Of a stretch of DNA of 64,000 bases, positions 32,685-45,900 are shown in pieces (position 1 is the stretch's first letter; the number at the start of each line of letters is the position of its first letter). The position numbers were made by a program, and so were the translations under genes. Source of the DNA: Ornithodoros turicata (lineage: Eukaryota; Arthropoda; Arachnida; Ixodida; Argasidae); assembly GCF_037126465.1 (NCBI RefSeq), contig NW_026999402.1:1-64000 (forward strand). Reading direction: 5' to 3'. The notes under the pieces are model-generated. The model had not been told where the DNA came from, did not search any database, and saw only the letters and a list, made by a program, of their open reading frames with translations.

Positions 32685-33461
32685 CAGTGAAACCCGCGTA
32701 TAACGATATTGACGGTGATCGCGAATTCCATCGTTATACGGGGTACATCACTAAACGAGGGTTGTCCTAAATAGCGCGTCCCCGAAAAGTTGCGCGCCAC
32801 CCCGCGTGTAGCAAAAGAAAAAGAAACAGATGCTAAAAAAAAAAACGCGAAGCTGTGTGACATCGCACTGGCTTGGGAAAACAGCGACCAGAACTCGTGG
32901 AGGGAACGGACAACTTCTGGCAACACTACACGTCACTATTCCGCAAGTCGGCTTCACCTAAAGCCTGTGTGCTTTAGGAGAAGCTCGCTTTAGAAGTACA
33001 CTGTCGCGCGACTCGCGGGTGGAAAGCACGTGCTGGGCCTTTTGAATCATCTCGCGAATTTGAGCAGCATTGCCCAAATACGGAGACACAAAACCGTTAC
33101 CACCTACCTCTTTCACTGACAGTACTGAAAAATGAACAGTCGCTGTCTATTTTCTTGCCTCAATTTTTATTTTGGTTTAATTCTTTTGATACGAATTTCG
33201 GATGATACGAATTTTTCCGCTACCCCGTGAGATGCGTATCATCGAGATTGTACTGTATCTTATCGCGGCGATTTTCACCGCGAGCTTTCGCGCACGGGAC
33301 AGCGTCCAACATCGTTATACGAGCACTCGAACCGCGGTCTCCATCGCTGTACGCGGGTCGTTTCCCCACAGAAACAATGTATATTTTGACGGTAAAATCA
33401 TAAACCATCGTTGTACGAGGGATATCGTTATACGCGAAATCGCTATCCGCGGGTTTTACTG
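32685..33461. mobile_element. Tigger-type non-autonomous element
   Basis: CAGTGAAACCCGCGTATAAC and its inverse (CTATCCGCGGGTTTTACTG) bound 777 bp flanked by TA. Internal copies of CGTTATACG lie near both ends. The middle (32940-33240) shares CCGCAAGTCGGCTTCACCTA and AGCACGTGCTGGGCC with the middle of the element at 35164-35825, so two Tigger families carry related cores. Confidence 0.85.
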
Positions 33462-33963
33462 TATTGCAGGGCGAAATATTTGGCGAGGGCGCCCGGGGCG
33501 GCTGCCCCTTTTGCCCCTCCATCGCTACGGCTCTGGCCACCTGCATCGTCGTGGAAACGTAAAAGTACGCACTTCGTTCCTCAACCCTGACATGTCACTA
33601 CAGAAACGGGAAAGGAGGTGAACAGTTGACAGCAATGGAGGTGCTCGCCCAGCACATGACATTCGGAGATCAATAGCTTCGTTTCGCGAAACTGCAGAAG
33701 AATAGCGTTTTGACATGCATGTTTAGCAGACAAATCAATACACAGTATTTACAACATTATTTCCTCAAAAGTTTGGAAATGGCTTCAAGACCTCTTTAGT
33801 CGTGGCAAATTCCGCTGTACACAGATACCGCTGTACCTGCAAAAATATTTGCTAGCAGTAACCCAACACGTAAAAGACTAGCTTATGCTATAATTCGGTT
33901 AAGCTCACAAATTGGGCACAGTCTGGAAAATTATGCATTATAATTATTAATAATTATGTACAG

Positions 33964-36900
33964 TTATTCACAAGCAGGCTCCGCAATATCATCCTCTTCT
34001 TCAGGGTTGCCCTCTTTTTCTTTGCTCTCCTCCTCTGGGGGCGCAGCTGGTTTCTCTGACACAGGCTTTGTTGCCTTCAGCTGCGCCGCCATATTGTCAA
34101 CCTTGCGTTGGTAGAACTCGTAGACAAATTGTGCCATTTGTGTCATGTCTTCAACTATGAACGGCTCGCCCCCTGGTGGTGCATCGCTTGGGCGAGCTGA
34201 AGGGTAACCCTGAAAGAGCGGACATTCATGCCACGTCAGTGCAAGAAAAGATGCATGTTTAGTGTTTTCATGTGCGCAGTGCATAGTGCCCTGTGTTTTC
34301 GGGTTTTACGTTTTTTTTTAAATCGAGAGATAAAAATCGGGTTCTATTCCAGGAACCATAAAACAAAAGCGTATACGAAGAGGGGAGTCAAGTCCTGTAG
34401 ATCGCGTAAACAAAATACAGAAACCGACACTGGAGATTTCTGAAGATTTTACGGTTTCTGTATTTTGTTTATGTGAAGCGTAAAACAGGGTAAAATCGGG
34501 TGATTTTGGGTGGAAAAGTAGATTTTGGGGTGGAACATAAAAAAAAAAAAAAGAAGCATTCCTCGCATTTTTTATGAACACGAGATACGGAACAGCTGTG
34601 CTCAACGCCCTATTTCTGCTTAGCATTCTCCGGTACCCATATTGGTGGCTGAATTGACACTTCGCCATGTTCATTTTTTTTTTCTTTCAGGTTTTAGCTT
34701 AAGTGGTACAAATCAGAACGTAAAAAGAGGCTTTACCACCTAGCAATGCATCATTAAAGGAGCACGAAAGGGCTTGAAAAAAATAGGATGGGTAGAAATT
34801 CAGATTACAAGATCTGGGACAGATCAATGCAATAAATATGAGTGCAGAGCACAATCATGACGTGCGAGATAGCTTTCAATCTTGCGGCTGAGAAAGGCCG
34901 CTTCGCATCAGTCCCCTAATTGTGAAGTGCATGTCCTTCTATGTACTTTCTTTTTGCTTTTGTTTCACCACAATGGTGTGCGTATGTGTGCAGATGCGAC
35001 TGGCACGGTATAATTAGAGCCTGAAGTTTTTGGGAAATATTTTTTTCTAAATTCGGAGGGTAAAAATCGGGTAAATAAACGTGCTCTAAATTCATGCGAA
35101 TTCGTGTGGAAAAACTTCCAGTATGCTAAATTCGGGGAGAAATCGGGCTCAGTTACTCAACTACAGTCGCCGTCCGATTTTTCGGACTCTGCGGGGATCG
35201 CGCAAGAGTCCGAATAATCGAGCAGTCCGAAAAAACGAATTTCGCTTCAAAATAAACTTTACTAAGCCCTAGTAGGCTGGAAAAATTTGTCGATGCTTTC
35301 CTAACGCGCCTCCAGCTCTGCCTGATAACATCAGCTTCTATTTCCCGAAGCGACATTTCGTCACTGTAAGTACACTGACAGAGGCACCGCCGTCATCAAG
35401 TCCGCAAGTCGGCTTCACCTAACGCATGCGTGCTGTAAGTGAACCTCGCTTTACAGCGCGACTCGCGGGCGGACAGCACGTGCTGGGCCGTTGGCCAAAA
35501 ACGAAGACGCAAAAGCGCTACGCCTACGACAGACCTCTTCTAATCAGAGGAATGGAAAATCAACAATCATCACTGCCTTTTTTTTTTCTTCAATATTTTA
35601 GTTGGTTGATTTCTTTTGATGCAAATTTCAGATGGTACCAATGTTTTCCGTTACCCCATGAGAGAAATTCGCGGGTTTGGCAAACAGAGTCCGAAATATC
35701 GAGCGACGGAGCTGCACGGCGTGCGAAATTTTGGACGTTCTTATACATCACCTCTATGGAACCCGCGGCCGTTCCGCGAACGAGTCCGAATAATCGAGCA
35801 TGTCCGAAAAATCGGTCGGCGACTGTAAATGTAGTGGTTTGGTACAAATGGTGATGTAACTGAATTTTTCTGCCAAACAAGTAAATTAATGCATTCCTAC
35901 AGACATCCCAGTGAGGGCAATTTGCCAGGTAAAAATCGGGTTTCACCCTAAAGAGGCAACCTTCCATTCGGGGTGCAAATTCGGGGAAGAATCGGGTAAA
36001 ACCCTAAAACTTCAGGCTCTACTCGTACTTCATTCAAGCACTCACCTCATGCACTGCTAGCCACAGCTTCGTTGGACGTTTCAGTAAAATGCCGAAGGTC
36101 GGGGCAAGTTCAAAGCAGTCGCGGAAGAGAGCAATCCGTGCGAAGACGTAGAGCCCCAGGCGAGCACGAGACATGGCTACTACAAGGCGACGCACGTCTC
36201 GCAGGTGACCCACAGCGCGTGTCCGCACCAGCGACAGGAGGATGTAGTCGTTCTGCTGTCCCTGATACTTGTCTACGGTTGTCACCTGGGGGATGAAGTA
36301 GATCCGAGTTGAAACACGTACGACGTGCCTACCAAGCAGTGTAAAGACCCAATACAGTAAACTTCCGTTAATTCGACCCTGACGGGGACGCGAAATTTGA
36401 TCGAATTATCCGAAGGTCGAATTAAAGAATAGGCTGAAAAACTGCAGAGGTCAATGTCACCTTTATGCATTCCTCTGCTGTCGCTCACGCTTGAAACGCG
36501 CATATCTCGACCTCGACAGATTGCACACAGAGCTCTCTCTCTCGCGCTACAACATCGGTGTCAGGCGTGTCCTGCCCGCGCAAGATGGCGGAAGCGAAAC
36601 TGTAGACGATTTCGCGGAAAGCTCGCAGTGTGCGTGCATGCACGCACAAACACACACTGAATGCGCTCGGCGATATCGTCTTCAGTTTCGCTTCCGCCAT
36701 CTTGCCCGGGCAGGTCATGTCTGACGACGATGTTGTCCTCTTCCATGAAGTCATCAAAATTCGAAACTCGTCGAGCGCACGTTAATTGTGTATCGGACTC
36801 TTGTTGCACCAACAGTTTCCGAACGAAAGCCCGGTGAAACGTAAAACAAAAAACGAAAAGAAAAAACGAGAAAAAGACGGTTTTCTCGCCCGGCACTCAT

Positions 36901-39900
36901 CAGAACCGCGAACCACCACCAAATGAGTTTTAGTGCATCGTACGCCATTGGCTTTGCGTACGCAAGGGATGCGTGGCGGTTCTGCACAATGCGCGAAGCT
37001 CTATGTTTTGTGCGTGCGCAGAACTACAAACACTATTGCTTACGTACGCAAATACGATAGCGTTCGGTGCACAAAACCTTGCAGTTATCGGAACGGATCG
37101 GTACTGTTCAATCACCGTCTGCCAATCTGCCACCTGACCTTTAGGGCGAACTTTATGTTGCTATGTGCGGTGCGGGCGACGCGGATGCCTGGTTCGCGGA
37201 CGCATCTATCGAATTATACAATGTGCACAGATTTCACGTTCGAAATAACAAACTTTTTTATCAATAGAAACGTATGGGCATTTGACGGGACCTTCGAATT
37301 CGATCGAATTAAGCGGAAAATCGAATTATCGGAAGTCGTATTAACGGAAGTCTACTGTACGAGCACGTTGGTTACGATAGAGAGTGTGTGTCTGCGCATG
37401 AGAGGCCGTAAACGGAAAAGGTGTCACACCACCGGACAAATAAAGGGGGAACTTGCCAGACACGCGGCTGGCAAAAGATTCACCGCGTCCTGCATTGAGC
37501 ATTCGATGGTGCAAAAATACTGGAGTGGCGCGCAACACACATGGCAGACGACACCATTATCCCTGTCGTCTGCTACGAAGTATCCTGTGGCTGAGGCCAT
37601 TACTGGAACATACAGTGGACCTCATACTTGTTTACCTGCTATCTGAAGCTCAACTAATGAAGGTACGCCTTCACGAATGGGGAAAAAGGGAGCTAAAGGG
37701 ATGAGCAGGTCCTCAACCTATATGCAGACTGTATATTAGACCCTTCTGTTTTCAGGTTTTGTGTTCTTTTCAAAATGGGGGGTAAAAATCAAGTGCTATG
37801 TTTGAAGTCACAAAACAGGATTAAGTCTGGTGATATAAAGTGAAAGAACATTTTTTTTTAGATAAAAGGACAGGAGAAATAAATAAAAAGAATAAACAAC
37901 GTGGCGAGAGGTAGAGGTGGGTGTGACATATTTGGCATTCACATGAGCCCGCGGTAATGGCTGCCTTTGTGCTTTGTCAAGTCTGATCCCCTGGGATTTT
38001 CTGCGTTTTACCCGAAGTGACAATGATGCAAACCGAGGGTAGGCAATAGCTTTGACCCTGAAATATTAGACACCCTCCCCTGTCATACACATTGATCTGT
38101 GGGTGCTTGCACAAGATTTTTACATCAGGAAATGTTCAAATTTTGTGGTGATGCATGCTACCAATACCTGCTATTATTTTGGGCATTTTTGGCCTATTCT
38201 GGGGTTATTTTAGCCTGTTTTGCAGGATTTTCTGGGGGGGGGGGGGGGGTATATTAGGGGGCATGGGGGAAAAATCCCTGGTGGACTGGCAGGGTGTCTG
38301 GTATTCCTTCTAACACCATACATGGAAGGAAGTGACACATGAAGTGCCTTAACATTAGCAGCTCCTCTCTACTTTTATCAACACTCTTACCACTACATAA
38401 ATACTGTATTACCTTGTGAGGTCGGCCAATCAGTGGATTTGATTCACAGCGTTGTCGTACTACGTCTCTGATGAGGTGTTTCTGGCCGTTGTACGTGGTC
38501 AATATGGAGATGCGTTCTGCTGGGTATCCCAAGAGACGCATGTACATAAACACTGCCACCACATATTCTGCTTCTGCGAGGTTCTGCAAGAAAATCCCTT
38601 ATTCAACGTAATGTCCCCAGCCAGAAACGACACAGACACAGTCCTGCAGGCCTGTTGTCTTCCAGGACGTGCCCTCCGTTGTACTGTGCGTGTTAATTTT
38701 GTGAGCACATCATTAAGTGTGGAAATGATTTGGTCACGCTTCATAGACATTCTTCATGGAAAACACCTTTCTGTGCGCCCGCAGCAAACAACAGTGCTAC
38801 AAAGATACAAGGGCTGCACAAAGAGTAATCTTAAGTCTTCCTGGACCACCATTTTCACTGGTGAGAAAATTGGTGTTGGGGGGCTCAACTGTTACAGACA
38901 TTGTGTCATGTAGCAAGTACCTTAAAGACCCGCGGCAAGAGCCGCCAGGAAACACGAGCCGACCAAACGCCTAACACAGCTTGACGTAAATTCCGTGAAA
39001 GGAAACTGCCTGAATTGTGAAATCAAATACATGTAAATAACGACCGTATGAGCGATTCGTGAAGATTACTAATACATCGCAAATAAGAATATGTTTGTAG
39101 TACATAACCAAAGCTTACATACTTACATAGGTGAACCAAGCACATATGTAGCACGTAGTACATGGATATACAGTACATGTACGTCATATATGCATACAGA
39201 CTTTTGTTGTATATCCTCTCCTGTGGCATATTTGGGCTTATGAGTCCAGCCTCTGACTTATTCGAATATATTCGTTTTGGAATATACATTATGTTGATCC
39301 AAATACTTTCTGTTCCGTCATCGTGTTTTCTTAATATAATTAATGTACTCTAACTTGTATGAAGCGAGTAATAGTAATATTTATTCAGTGTTCTTAATAA
39401 CGTATTACATAACACATATTGTATTGTGTTTCTGTGTTCTTAATAATGTAGTAACTTGTGTTCTTAATGATGTACAGCATAAAAAACGACAATAAAACCA
39501 GAGACACGGAACAGAAAGCTTCTACCATTGATGTACAGCATGTACTGTATTGTGTTTCAATTTTGTATTACCCGTGTAATGACCATCACGGTCCTTTGAT
39601 TTTCTGAATAAAAAAAATAAAAAATACTGCATCCAATATGCGATTTAGATTTCAAACCAAATAAGACATTATTCGCGCAGGTAAAAAAAGAAAAAAGCAC
39701 ATCCAAGCTCGTCGGTCTCACCTGATAAAAATAAGGGTTGGGCTCCGACTCCCCAACGCCGTTGAAATCACCGACGTCGACCAGCTGGTAATCGAAGTGG
39801 AACCCCGCGTTCGCTGTCCGGTACTCGGGCCAGACGGTCACGTGGGGCAAGTTCCCGAGGTTCCTGTACCTCCAGTTGTAGAGGTCGCATATGCTGGGCC

Positions 39901-42900
39901 GCGACCGACCCTGCCCGTCCAGCTCGACGGTGGGGACGCCCAGCCGGACAAAGCGAGTGAAGAGGGACTGCTCCATGTTGCTGTACTTCTGGAACGCCAT
40001 GTTCTTCACCACGGGCGGGAGCTGGTGGTGATCCCCGATCATGATCCAGCGCTTCAGCCGGTTGTGGCCGTCCCGCGGGTTCTGCAGCAGCAGCGGTATG
40101 AAGGTCTCGATCTCCAGGATCTGCGCCGACTCTTCCATGAGGATGTTGTCGTACTCGAAGCCGAGGTCGACGAGCTCGTGCCGCTTGAGTGCCGCGTGCG
40201 TACAGGTCATGGCGATCACTTTCGCCTCTTTCACGAGCAGGTAGCGAGAACGGTCGAGGCCGCTCCTCAGGAGCTCGAAGGCCCTGAACTCGTCCAGCTG
40301 CGTGAAGATGTCCTGCAGGTATCTGAAGCAGCTCTGGGCCTTCTCCATGTCGTCCTCAAAGCGTTCTCCGTGGAACAGGGGCTGAGGGGCGTTGCTGAAG
40401 AACTTGGTGAAGGGAAAGTGCTCCTGTACGCTCTGTGCAGAGGAGTCTCCCGTCTTTACAGCTTCCAGGAACTTTTCCCAACGGGATATCACCTGCAACG
40501 GCGCGACGTGTGTGAACGACGTTTTTTTACCTTCTTCAGGAAGAACTACATCAATAGACCTCTCCGTTTGTAAACAAGTGATGTCACAGTGTTCGACAGC
40601 GCCACCAATTTGGTAGAGTTGAACTAGGCTGAAAGCTAGGGGCGAACAAGGTCGCGCCCGAAAGTTATGGTCTTGAGGGGATTACGATGGTCCCTGAAAG
40701 GGACGCGACCTTCAGTCATACTTTTCTTTCAATAGGGTGCAGTGAACAAGTGCCCATTCGTGGAACCCAGACATCCCCTTCCGATTTGTTTCGGTTTCAG
40801 TCTGTCTACCAATGCCATGATGGCGTTTCTCGGTTAGAGGTCTATTCGCAAGCGAATGTGAAACAGGTTAACCCTGGAAAGGATGTCCATACTTTACCTC
40901 TTTACTTTTATGCTTTATAATTATTCGTGCATTTGTTAGGTATTGGTAATTCTAGAAAGTTCCTCCTTAGATAGTGCCAACTTATTACGGAATGCGAAAT
41001 ATCTTACAGCCTTATGAGCTTGCCCTGCAGTCCTAGTTACTGCTTGTAACGTGCGCATAACCAACTATACACACTTTATTATTGGTGTTGTTTTGTATGT
41101 CACTTTTTACACTGATGTACAATAAACTGATGAAACAAGGGAAAGCGTGCCTAAAGGGTACAAGGGTACAATAAACTAAAACTGAAGTTGCTAGTTAACT
41201 CTGCACAACACAACCTAAGTTTGAAACTTCCAGGAAAATACGTTTTTTTTTTTCTCTCTCAGAATTCACATGGTTAAAATTAGGGTGAAGTCTTATAGAT
41301 AGGGACTGAAACCGTAACGGAACCAAAAACCGTTTGGAACGCAAATTATTTCAAGAACCGTAACAGGAACGTAACCACAATTCACCATCTGCAATTGACC
41401 GAAACCGTAACCTGAACCGAAAAATGTGAATTCTTGCAAGTTCATGGTGGCGTCTTGCAGCTAGCTCTGTGCATGGCCAACACCACCTAAACAGAGAAAG
41501 CTTGCTCATTCGTCGACGTGACGTAGCAAGTAAGAGTCAGCCAATCGGGATCGTGTTTTCAACGGCCTTAGCCAATCACGAACGTGCTTTCAGCTGTTGT
41601 AGCCATAGAGATGAACTACCGTTGTCTGCGAGTAGTGACTGAACGTCCCCGCGTACTAAATCGGACAACTTTAAAATAGAGTGCAAAACGGTCCCATACC
41701 TTTCTCGAGATTGATTTTCTGGAACACGTGTTGCACTTTTTGTTTACGGATTCACGTCTACAGGTTCCAAGTTAGCTGCAAATCCAGATAAAATGGTTAA
41801 AAAGCAAGCGAGCTGGTGGCTAAGATCCATGACGAAAAACCCGAGACTGGGAAAAAGACGAAAAACAGACGACACGACTTTGACAGACGGCTTTGTGTCG
41901 TCTGTTTTGCGTCTTTTTCGCAGTCTCGGGTTTTTCGTCGTGGCAGCTGCAATCATTTGCGAGTTCTTGAATTCGCAGATCGGTGAATCGCTGTAGCAGA
42001 CGAATTCTGACTTTATATGTCCATGCAGCGAAGGAGAAAGAGGAGGCAATCAGCAGGCCTTCTGTATCTAGGTGGCGTTGGCATAGCTCAGAACGCCGAG
42101 AAGTATTCGCGACTCCAATGAACTGTAGGTGGAGCCCCGACCTTCCAAAATGGCGGACGGTTCCGGGTCTCTCGAGCAAAGTGAGCGTTGGGACTGCAGT
42201 GTCAGCGGAATTATGTTAATCCGTTTCAGCTCTTAATGATAAGGTTCACGAAAAAGGAATTAATTTTGTCTGCTGGTCATCTCATACTGTGCAGTTCAAC
42301 TCAGTGGAGTAGGCAAAACGTTTCCATCGTCGGAGTTTGTTTACAAGCATCGTGAGTCGAGCGAACGAAGGAGGCCTTTTAGAATCCAAGAAGGCAAAGC
42401 AGTTGTTAGTTGCTTAAGAAGAGTGACATTACATGTGTTATGGAATGTGGATTAGTTGTCCGCAAACAATACCATTTTTTAGTTCCTCCTCTGACAGTCC
42501 CGTAGTATGTGAGCATTGAAAGCAAACAAATGGCTATGTTGGAAGTGTAGTGTCTCTAGGAATTACATAGATAGTTTGTGTTGGAACTTTGAGACACAAG
42601 TAATCATAAAAAGTTGTATTGCACAAGTTAACGTTCACGTGGGCATTTGCATGAGCTCAAGAGAACAACACTTTTTTGTTTGCTGTGGTGACTACAAAAC
42701 GTGCTCATATGTTCTAACCCTGACATTTGCAAAACTCTGAAACCATGGGCGTACCGAGAGGGGGTGCAAGGTGCCCCCCCCCCCCCCCGAACTCCAAGGT
42801 CGCTTGTGAAAATAGTGCACACTTTAGTCATAGGTCGTAATGATTATTCTCAGATGTCATGATACGAACCTCTGAACACCCATACACAACGTCCATCTCC

Positions 42901-45900
42901 AGAAAAAGATATGGTAAGGGGTGGGGGTTTGCACTCTTGCCCCCCCTGGAAACGCCCATGTCTGTAACTGTATGTCAACGGTGTATATGAACAATGCATA
43001 TTTTGAAAACCCTTAGCGCAGGGGCGTATACTGACATATTGTCTTGACTTAACACCATACACGTGCAATTACTTAACATGCCATATGCAGGGCGACGAAC
43101 ATCAGAGTGCTGCTTATTCTGCACTGCTGTTGGTATTCACATACAACCTAGTGTAATATTTTTATCTCTGCCAGTCGTTCGTTGATACGTGAGGCAGCAT
43201 ACAGAAGCTTCCTCTGTTTATATGAACCCCACAGCCCATCCATAGTGGACGCTTATCTACGATGCATTAGTACGGGGATAGTGTTTACTCTGCCTGAGGT
43301 CTGAAAATGCATGCTTTGTTCTGCATTACTAAGATTAATATTATGATAAAACGGTGGTGACACAGTTGATCAGGAAACTCGTGGGTCAACACATGAGACT
43401 TCCATTCTTCTTGATTAGGTAATTATTCAAAGAAAGCGCCCTGGCCCTTCCCTGGCACGTTCTCAGACTTGCATTCGCAGCTTTTCTAAATCGCCACCAG
43501 GTGGAGATGGCTTTGCTAGAGTCGCAATCACACTGTGCTGCGTTTGCACTTTGTAGCTCATTTAGCGACATCCACGCAGCCAGCACATACATCCTAAAGA
43601 AAACTGAAAAAAAAAATATATCGGTTCAACTTTTTGCTTTCCGGTAACCGCAAATATTAAAACGGCGAATCCCGTAACCGTAACCTAAACCACTTTCAGA
43701 GTTTTAACACTGAATAGTAACCGAACCGATATTCGTTTTGGTTTCAGTCCCTGCTTGTAGCCAAGAAAGAAAGAGCAATTTTAAACCATGTCAATGACAG
43801 CAAGCTTTCTCGTTGCATCCAGTCTCAGGATGTTTTTGTTATCGAGCGCAATCACTTCCAATTATTCGCAGCAAATATATTGCACTGGCTTACATAACAA
43901 AATAAAAGCAACAATACAAGGACGTTTCGACACCTATACGGGAGTCCTCATCAGCTCGGATACACACGAGAAGAGCACAAAAAAAAACAGCAGACGACAC
44001 GGACAAGCTGTCTGAGCTTGTCCGTGTCGTCTGCTGTTTTTTGTGCTCTTCTCGTGTGTATCCGAGCTGATGAGGACACCCGTATAGGCGTCGAAATGCC
44101 CTTGTATATTTGCTTTTATTTTGTTATGTAAGCCAGTGTAATATATTGGTTTTGAACATGTCTCCTGGCTTTTGATCCATTTTCACTTGTAATTATCCAC
44201 TGGTTTCAAAAATCCATGGTACTAACTGCTTCAAAAAGAACAACAGTGTAAAAAAAAAGAAAAGTGTAGATCAGAGCTCAAAATCATGAACCATTTCTGC
44301 GCAGCCGCACGAAGAAAATATTCCAGAGAACAAGAATCCGGGCCCGGACGTTGACCCACCTGATACAGGTAGAAATACCCTGCAGTCTCGCAGGTGTAGC
44401 CCACGTCTCCCCCTACGCCGAGGCTCTCCTGCAGGCGGCTGACCTCCTGCAGCAATTCCAACCTCTTCCCCAGGACGTAGTTCACTCTCCCGTAGCGACT
44501 GAAGTCCTTCTCCGTCTCCAGGGCCTCCTCGCCGTGTCCCAAACGGAGCAGGTGACGCTCGTCTATGTCCAGCATCATGATCTTCTCGAAGAGCTGGTTG
44601 AGGGCCTGGTTGGAGTGGGTCACGATTAATATCCGCTGCTCGGGGAAGTTGTGGTAGAGGTTCGAAATGATCTGCACCGCCACGTCCGTCTTTCCCGTAC
44701 CCGGCGGACCCACGATGACCGTGAGTCCCGGCTGCATCCCAGCTTTGATCGCTTCGACCTGGGTCGGCGTGAAGGGCACCGCGTTCTTCTTGGCCACCTG
44801 ACTGAGGTAGGGACTTCTACTCTCAACGACGAAGGGCGTCACGTCGATTTTTTCCGTCGCCTCCTCTTCCGCGCCGTCGACATCCATCTTTTTTGACTCA
44901 GCGTCTTCTCCGCGCTCGACGCCATTAAACGTCAGCCTGAAAGGGAGAACTAACTTGGTCTGGTCGTCAACCTCGAACCTAATTTCGCTCTTGGGAAAGC
45001 TGGCCTTGAGGTGGTCGACGTTGAGGAAGGTGTCGTTGAAGTTGAGCGTGGCGATCTGATTGCTCATCTTCGAGTAGTGAGCTGCACCCGGATCGCCGTA
45101 CCCAAGGATGATGTCGTGGAGCCAGTCCGGCACGACGCATTCGGTGTTCATCAAGTCCCGAATGGTCTCCAGGACGGCCTTGAAGTTGTTCTCCTTGGGC
45201 TTCCTCCGCATGAGGATGTTGAACGTCTCGTAGATGTCTTCCCCGCCCTTCACGTTTTGGTCCATGTCGAGCTTGTACTGGTTGCAGTCCAACCAGACGC
45301 GGAACGTCCGCGTTTCTCCCGGGAGCACGGGCTTCGGCTCGGGGCCTTCCTCGACGACGCGGCCGTTGCTGTCGAGCATGCCCTCGACTTCGCATCCGCG
45401 GACGTAGGTGAGGCCGACCTGCGGAATGAAGGGCTCCCTGTAGTTGTACGGAGTCCCGGGCAGGGACGCCGGCCGAACGGTGACGAGGAAGCAGACGTCG
45501 TGCTTGCGCAGCGCCTCCCATTCGGCCCTGATCTCCCTCCTGACGTTGAGGTTCAGCGTGATATCCGCGCGCACCTTCGACGGCTGCTTCTCGCCGATGT
45601 TGGGCTTTCCGACCTCGACGACGGCAAAGTTGACGATGGGCTGCGCCATCCTCGCCCACCCGCCGAACATGACGCCTCCTTCCTCCGTCTTCCACGGCTT
45701 GAGGCGGCTCACGCAGTCCTCTATGTCCTGGCGGATCTCGTAGGTTGACTCCAGGCGGAAGAGGTGGAAGTTGCGCAGAAGGTAATCGTGCAGGGTGAGG
45801 AACTGCAGGTTGAGCTTCGGCAGCGCCAGGCAACCTTCGCCCGAGAAGTACTCGGAAGGGACGACGTTCTCGTCCCAGACGACGGTTTCGGTCGGGTAGA

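Larger units (their letters stand above)
41300..43753. mobile_element. Large hAT-like non-autonomous element
   Basis: TAGGGACTGAAACC at the left faces GGTTTCAGTCCCTG at the right. Flanking 8-mers CTTATAGA and CTTGTAGC match at six of eight places, as for an old hAT duplication. Subterminal repeats of ACCGTAAC occur on both sides. The 2.45 kb have no transposase but contain a hairpin element (41827-41943), a nested C-rich element (42744-42960), and a first-exon-like segment (42150-42180). Confidence 0.7.

Noticed and set aside
34361..34480. Inverted repeat around AATACAGAAACCG as an element
   Set aside because: A short, imperfect inverted repeat; part of motif-rich repeat debris without definable ends.
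39797..40573. 258-codon plus-strand frame
   Set aside because: It is the antisense shadow of AQR exon 2.
45011..45748. 245-codon plus-strand frame
   Set aside because: It is the antisense shadow of GC-rich AQR exon 1, whose minus frame matches the family throughout.
44979..45833. 284-codon minus-strand frame
   Set aside because: It is the alternative frame of AQR exon 1, with low-complexity Arg/Pro/Ala content.
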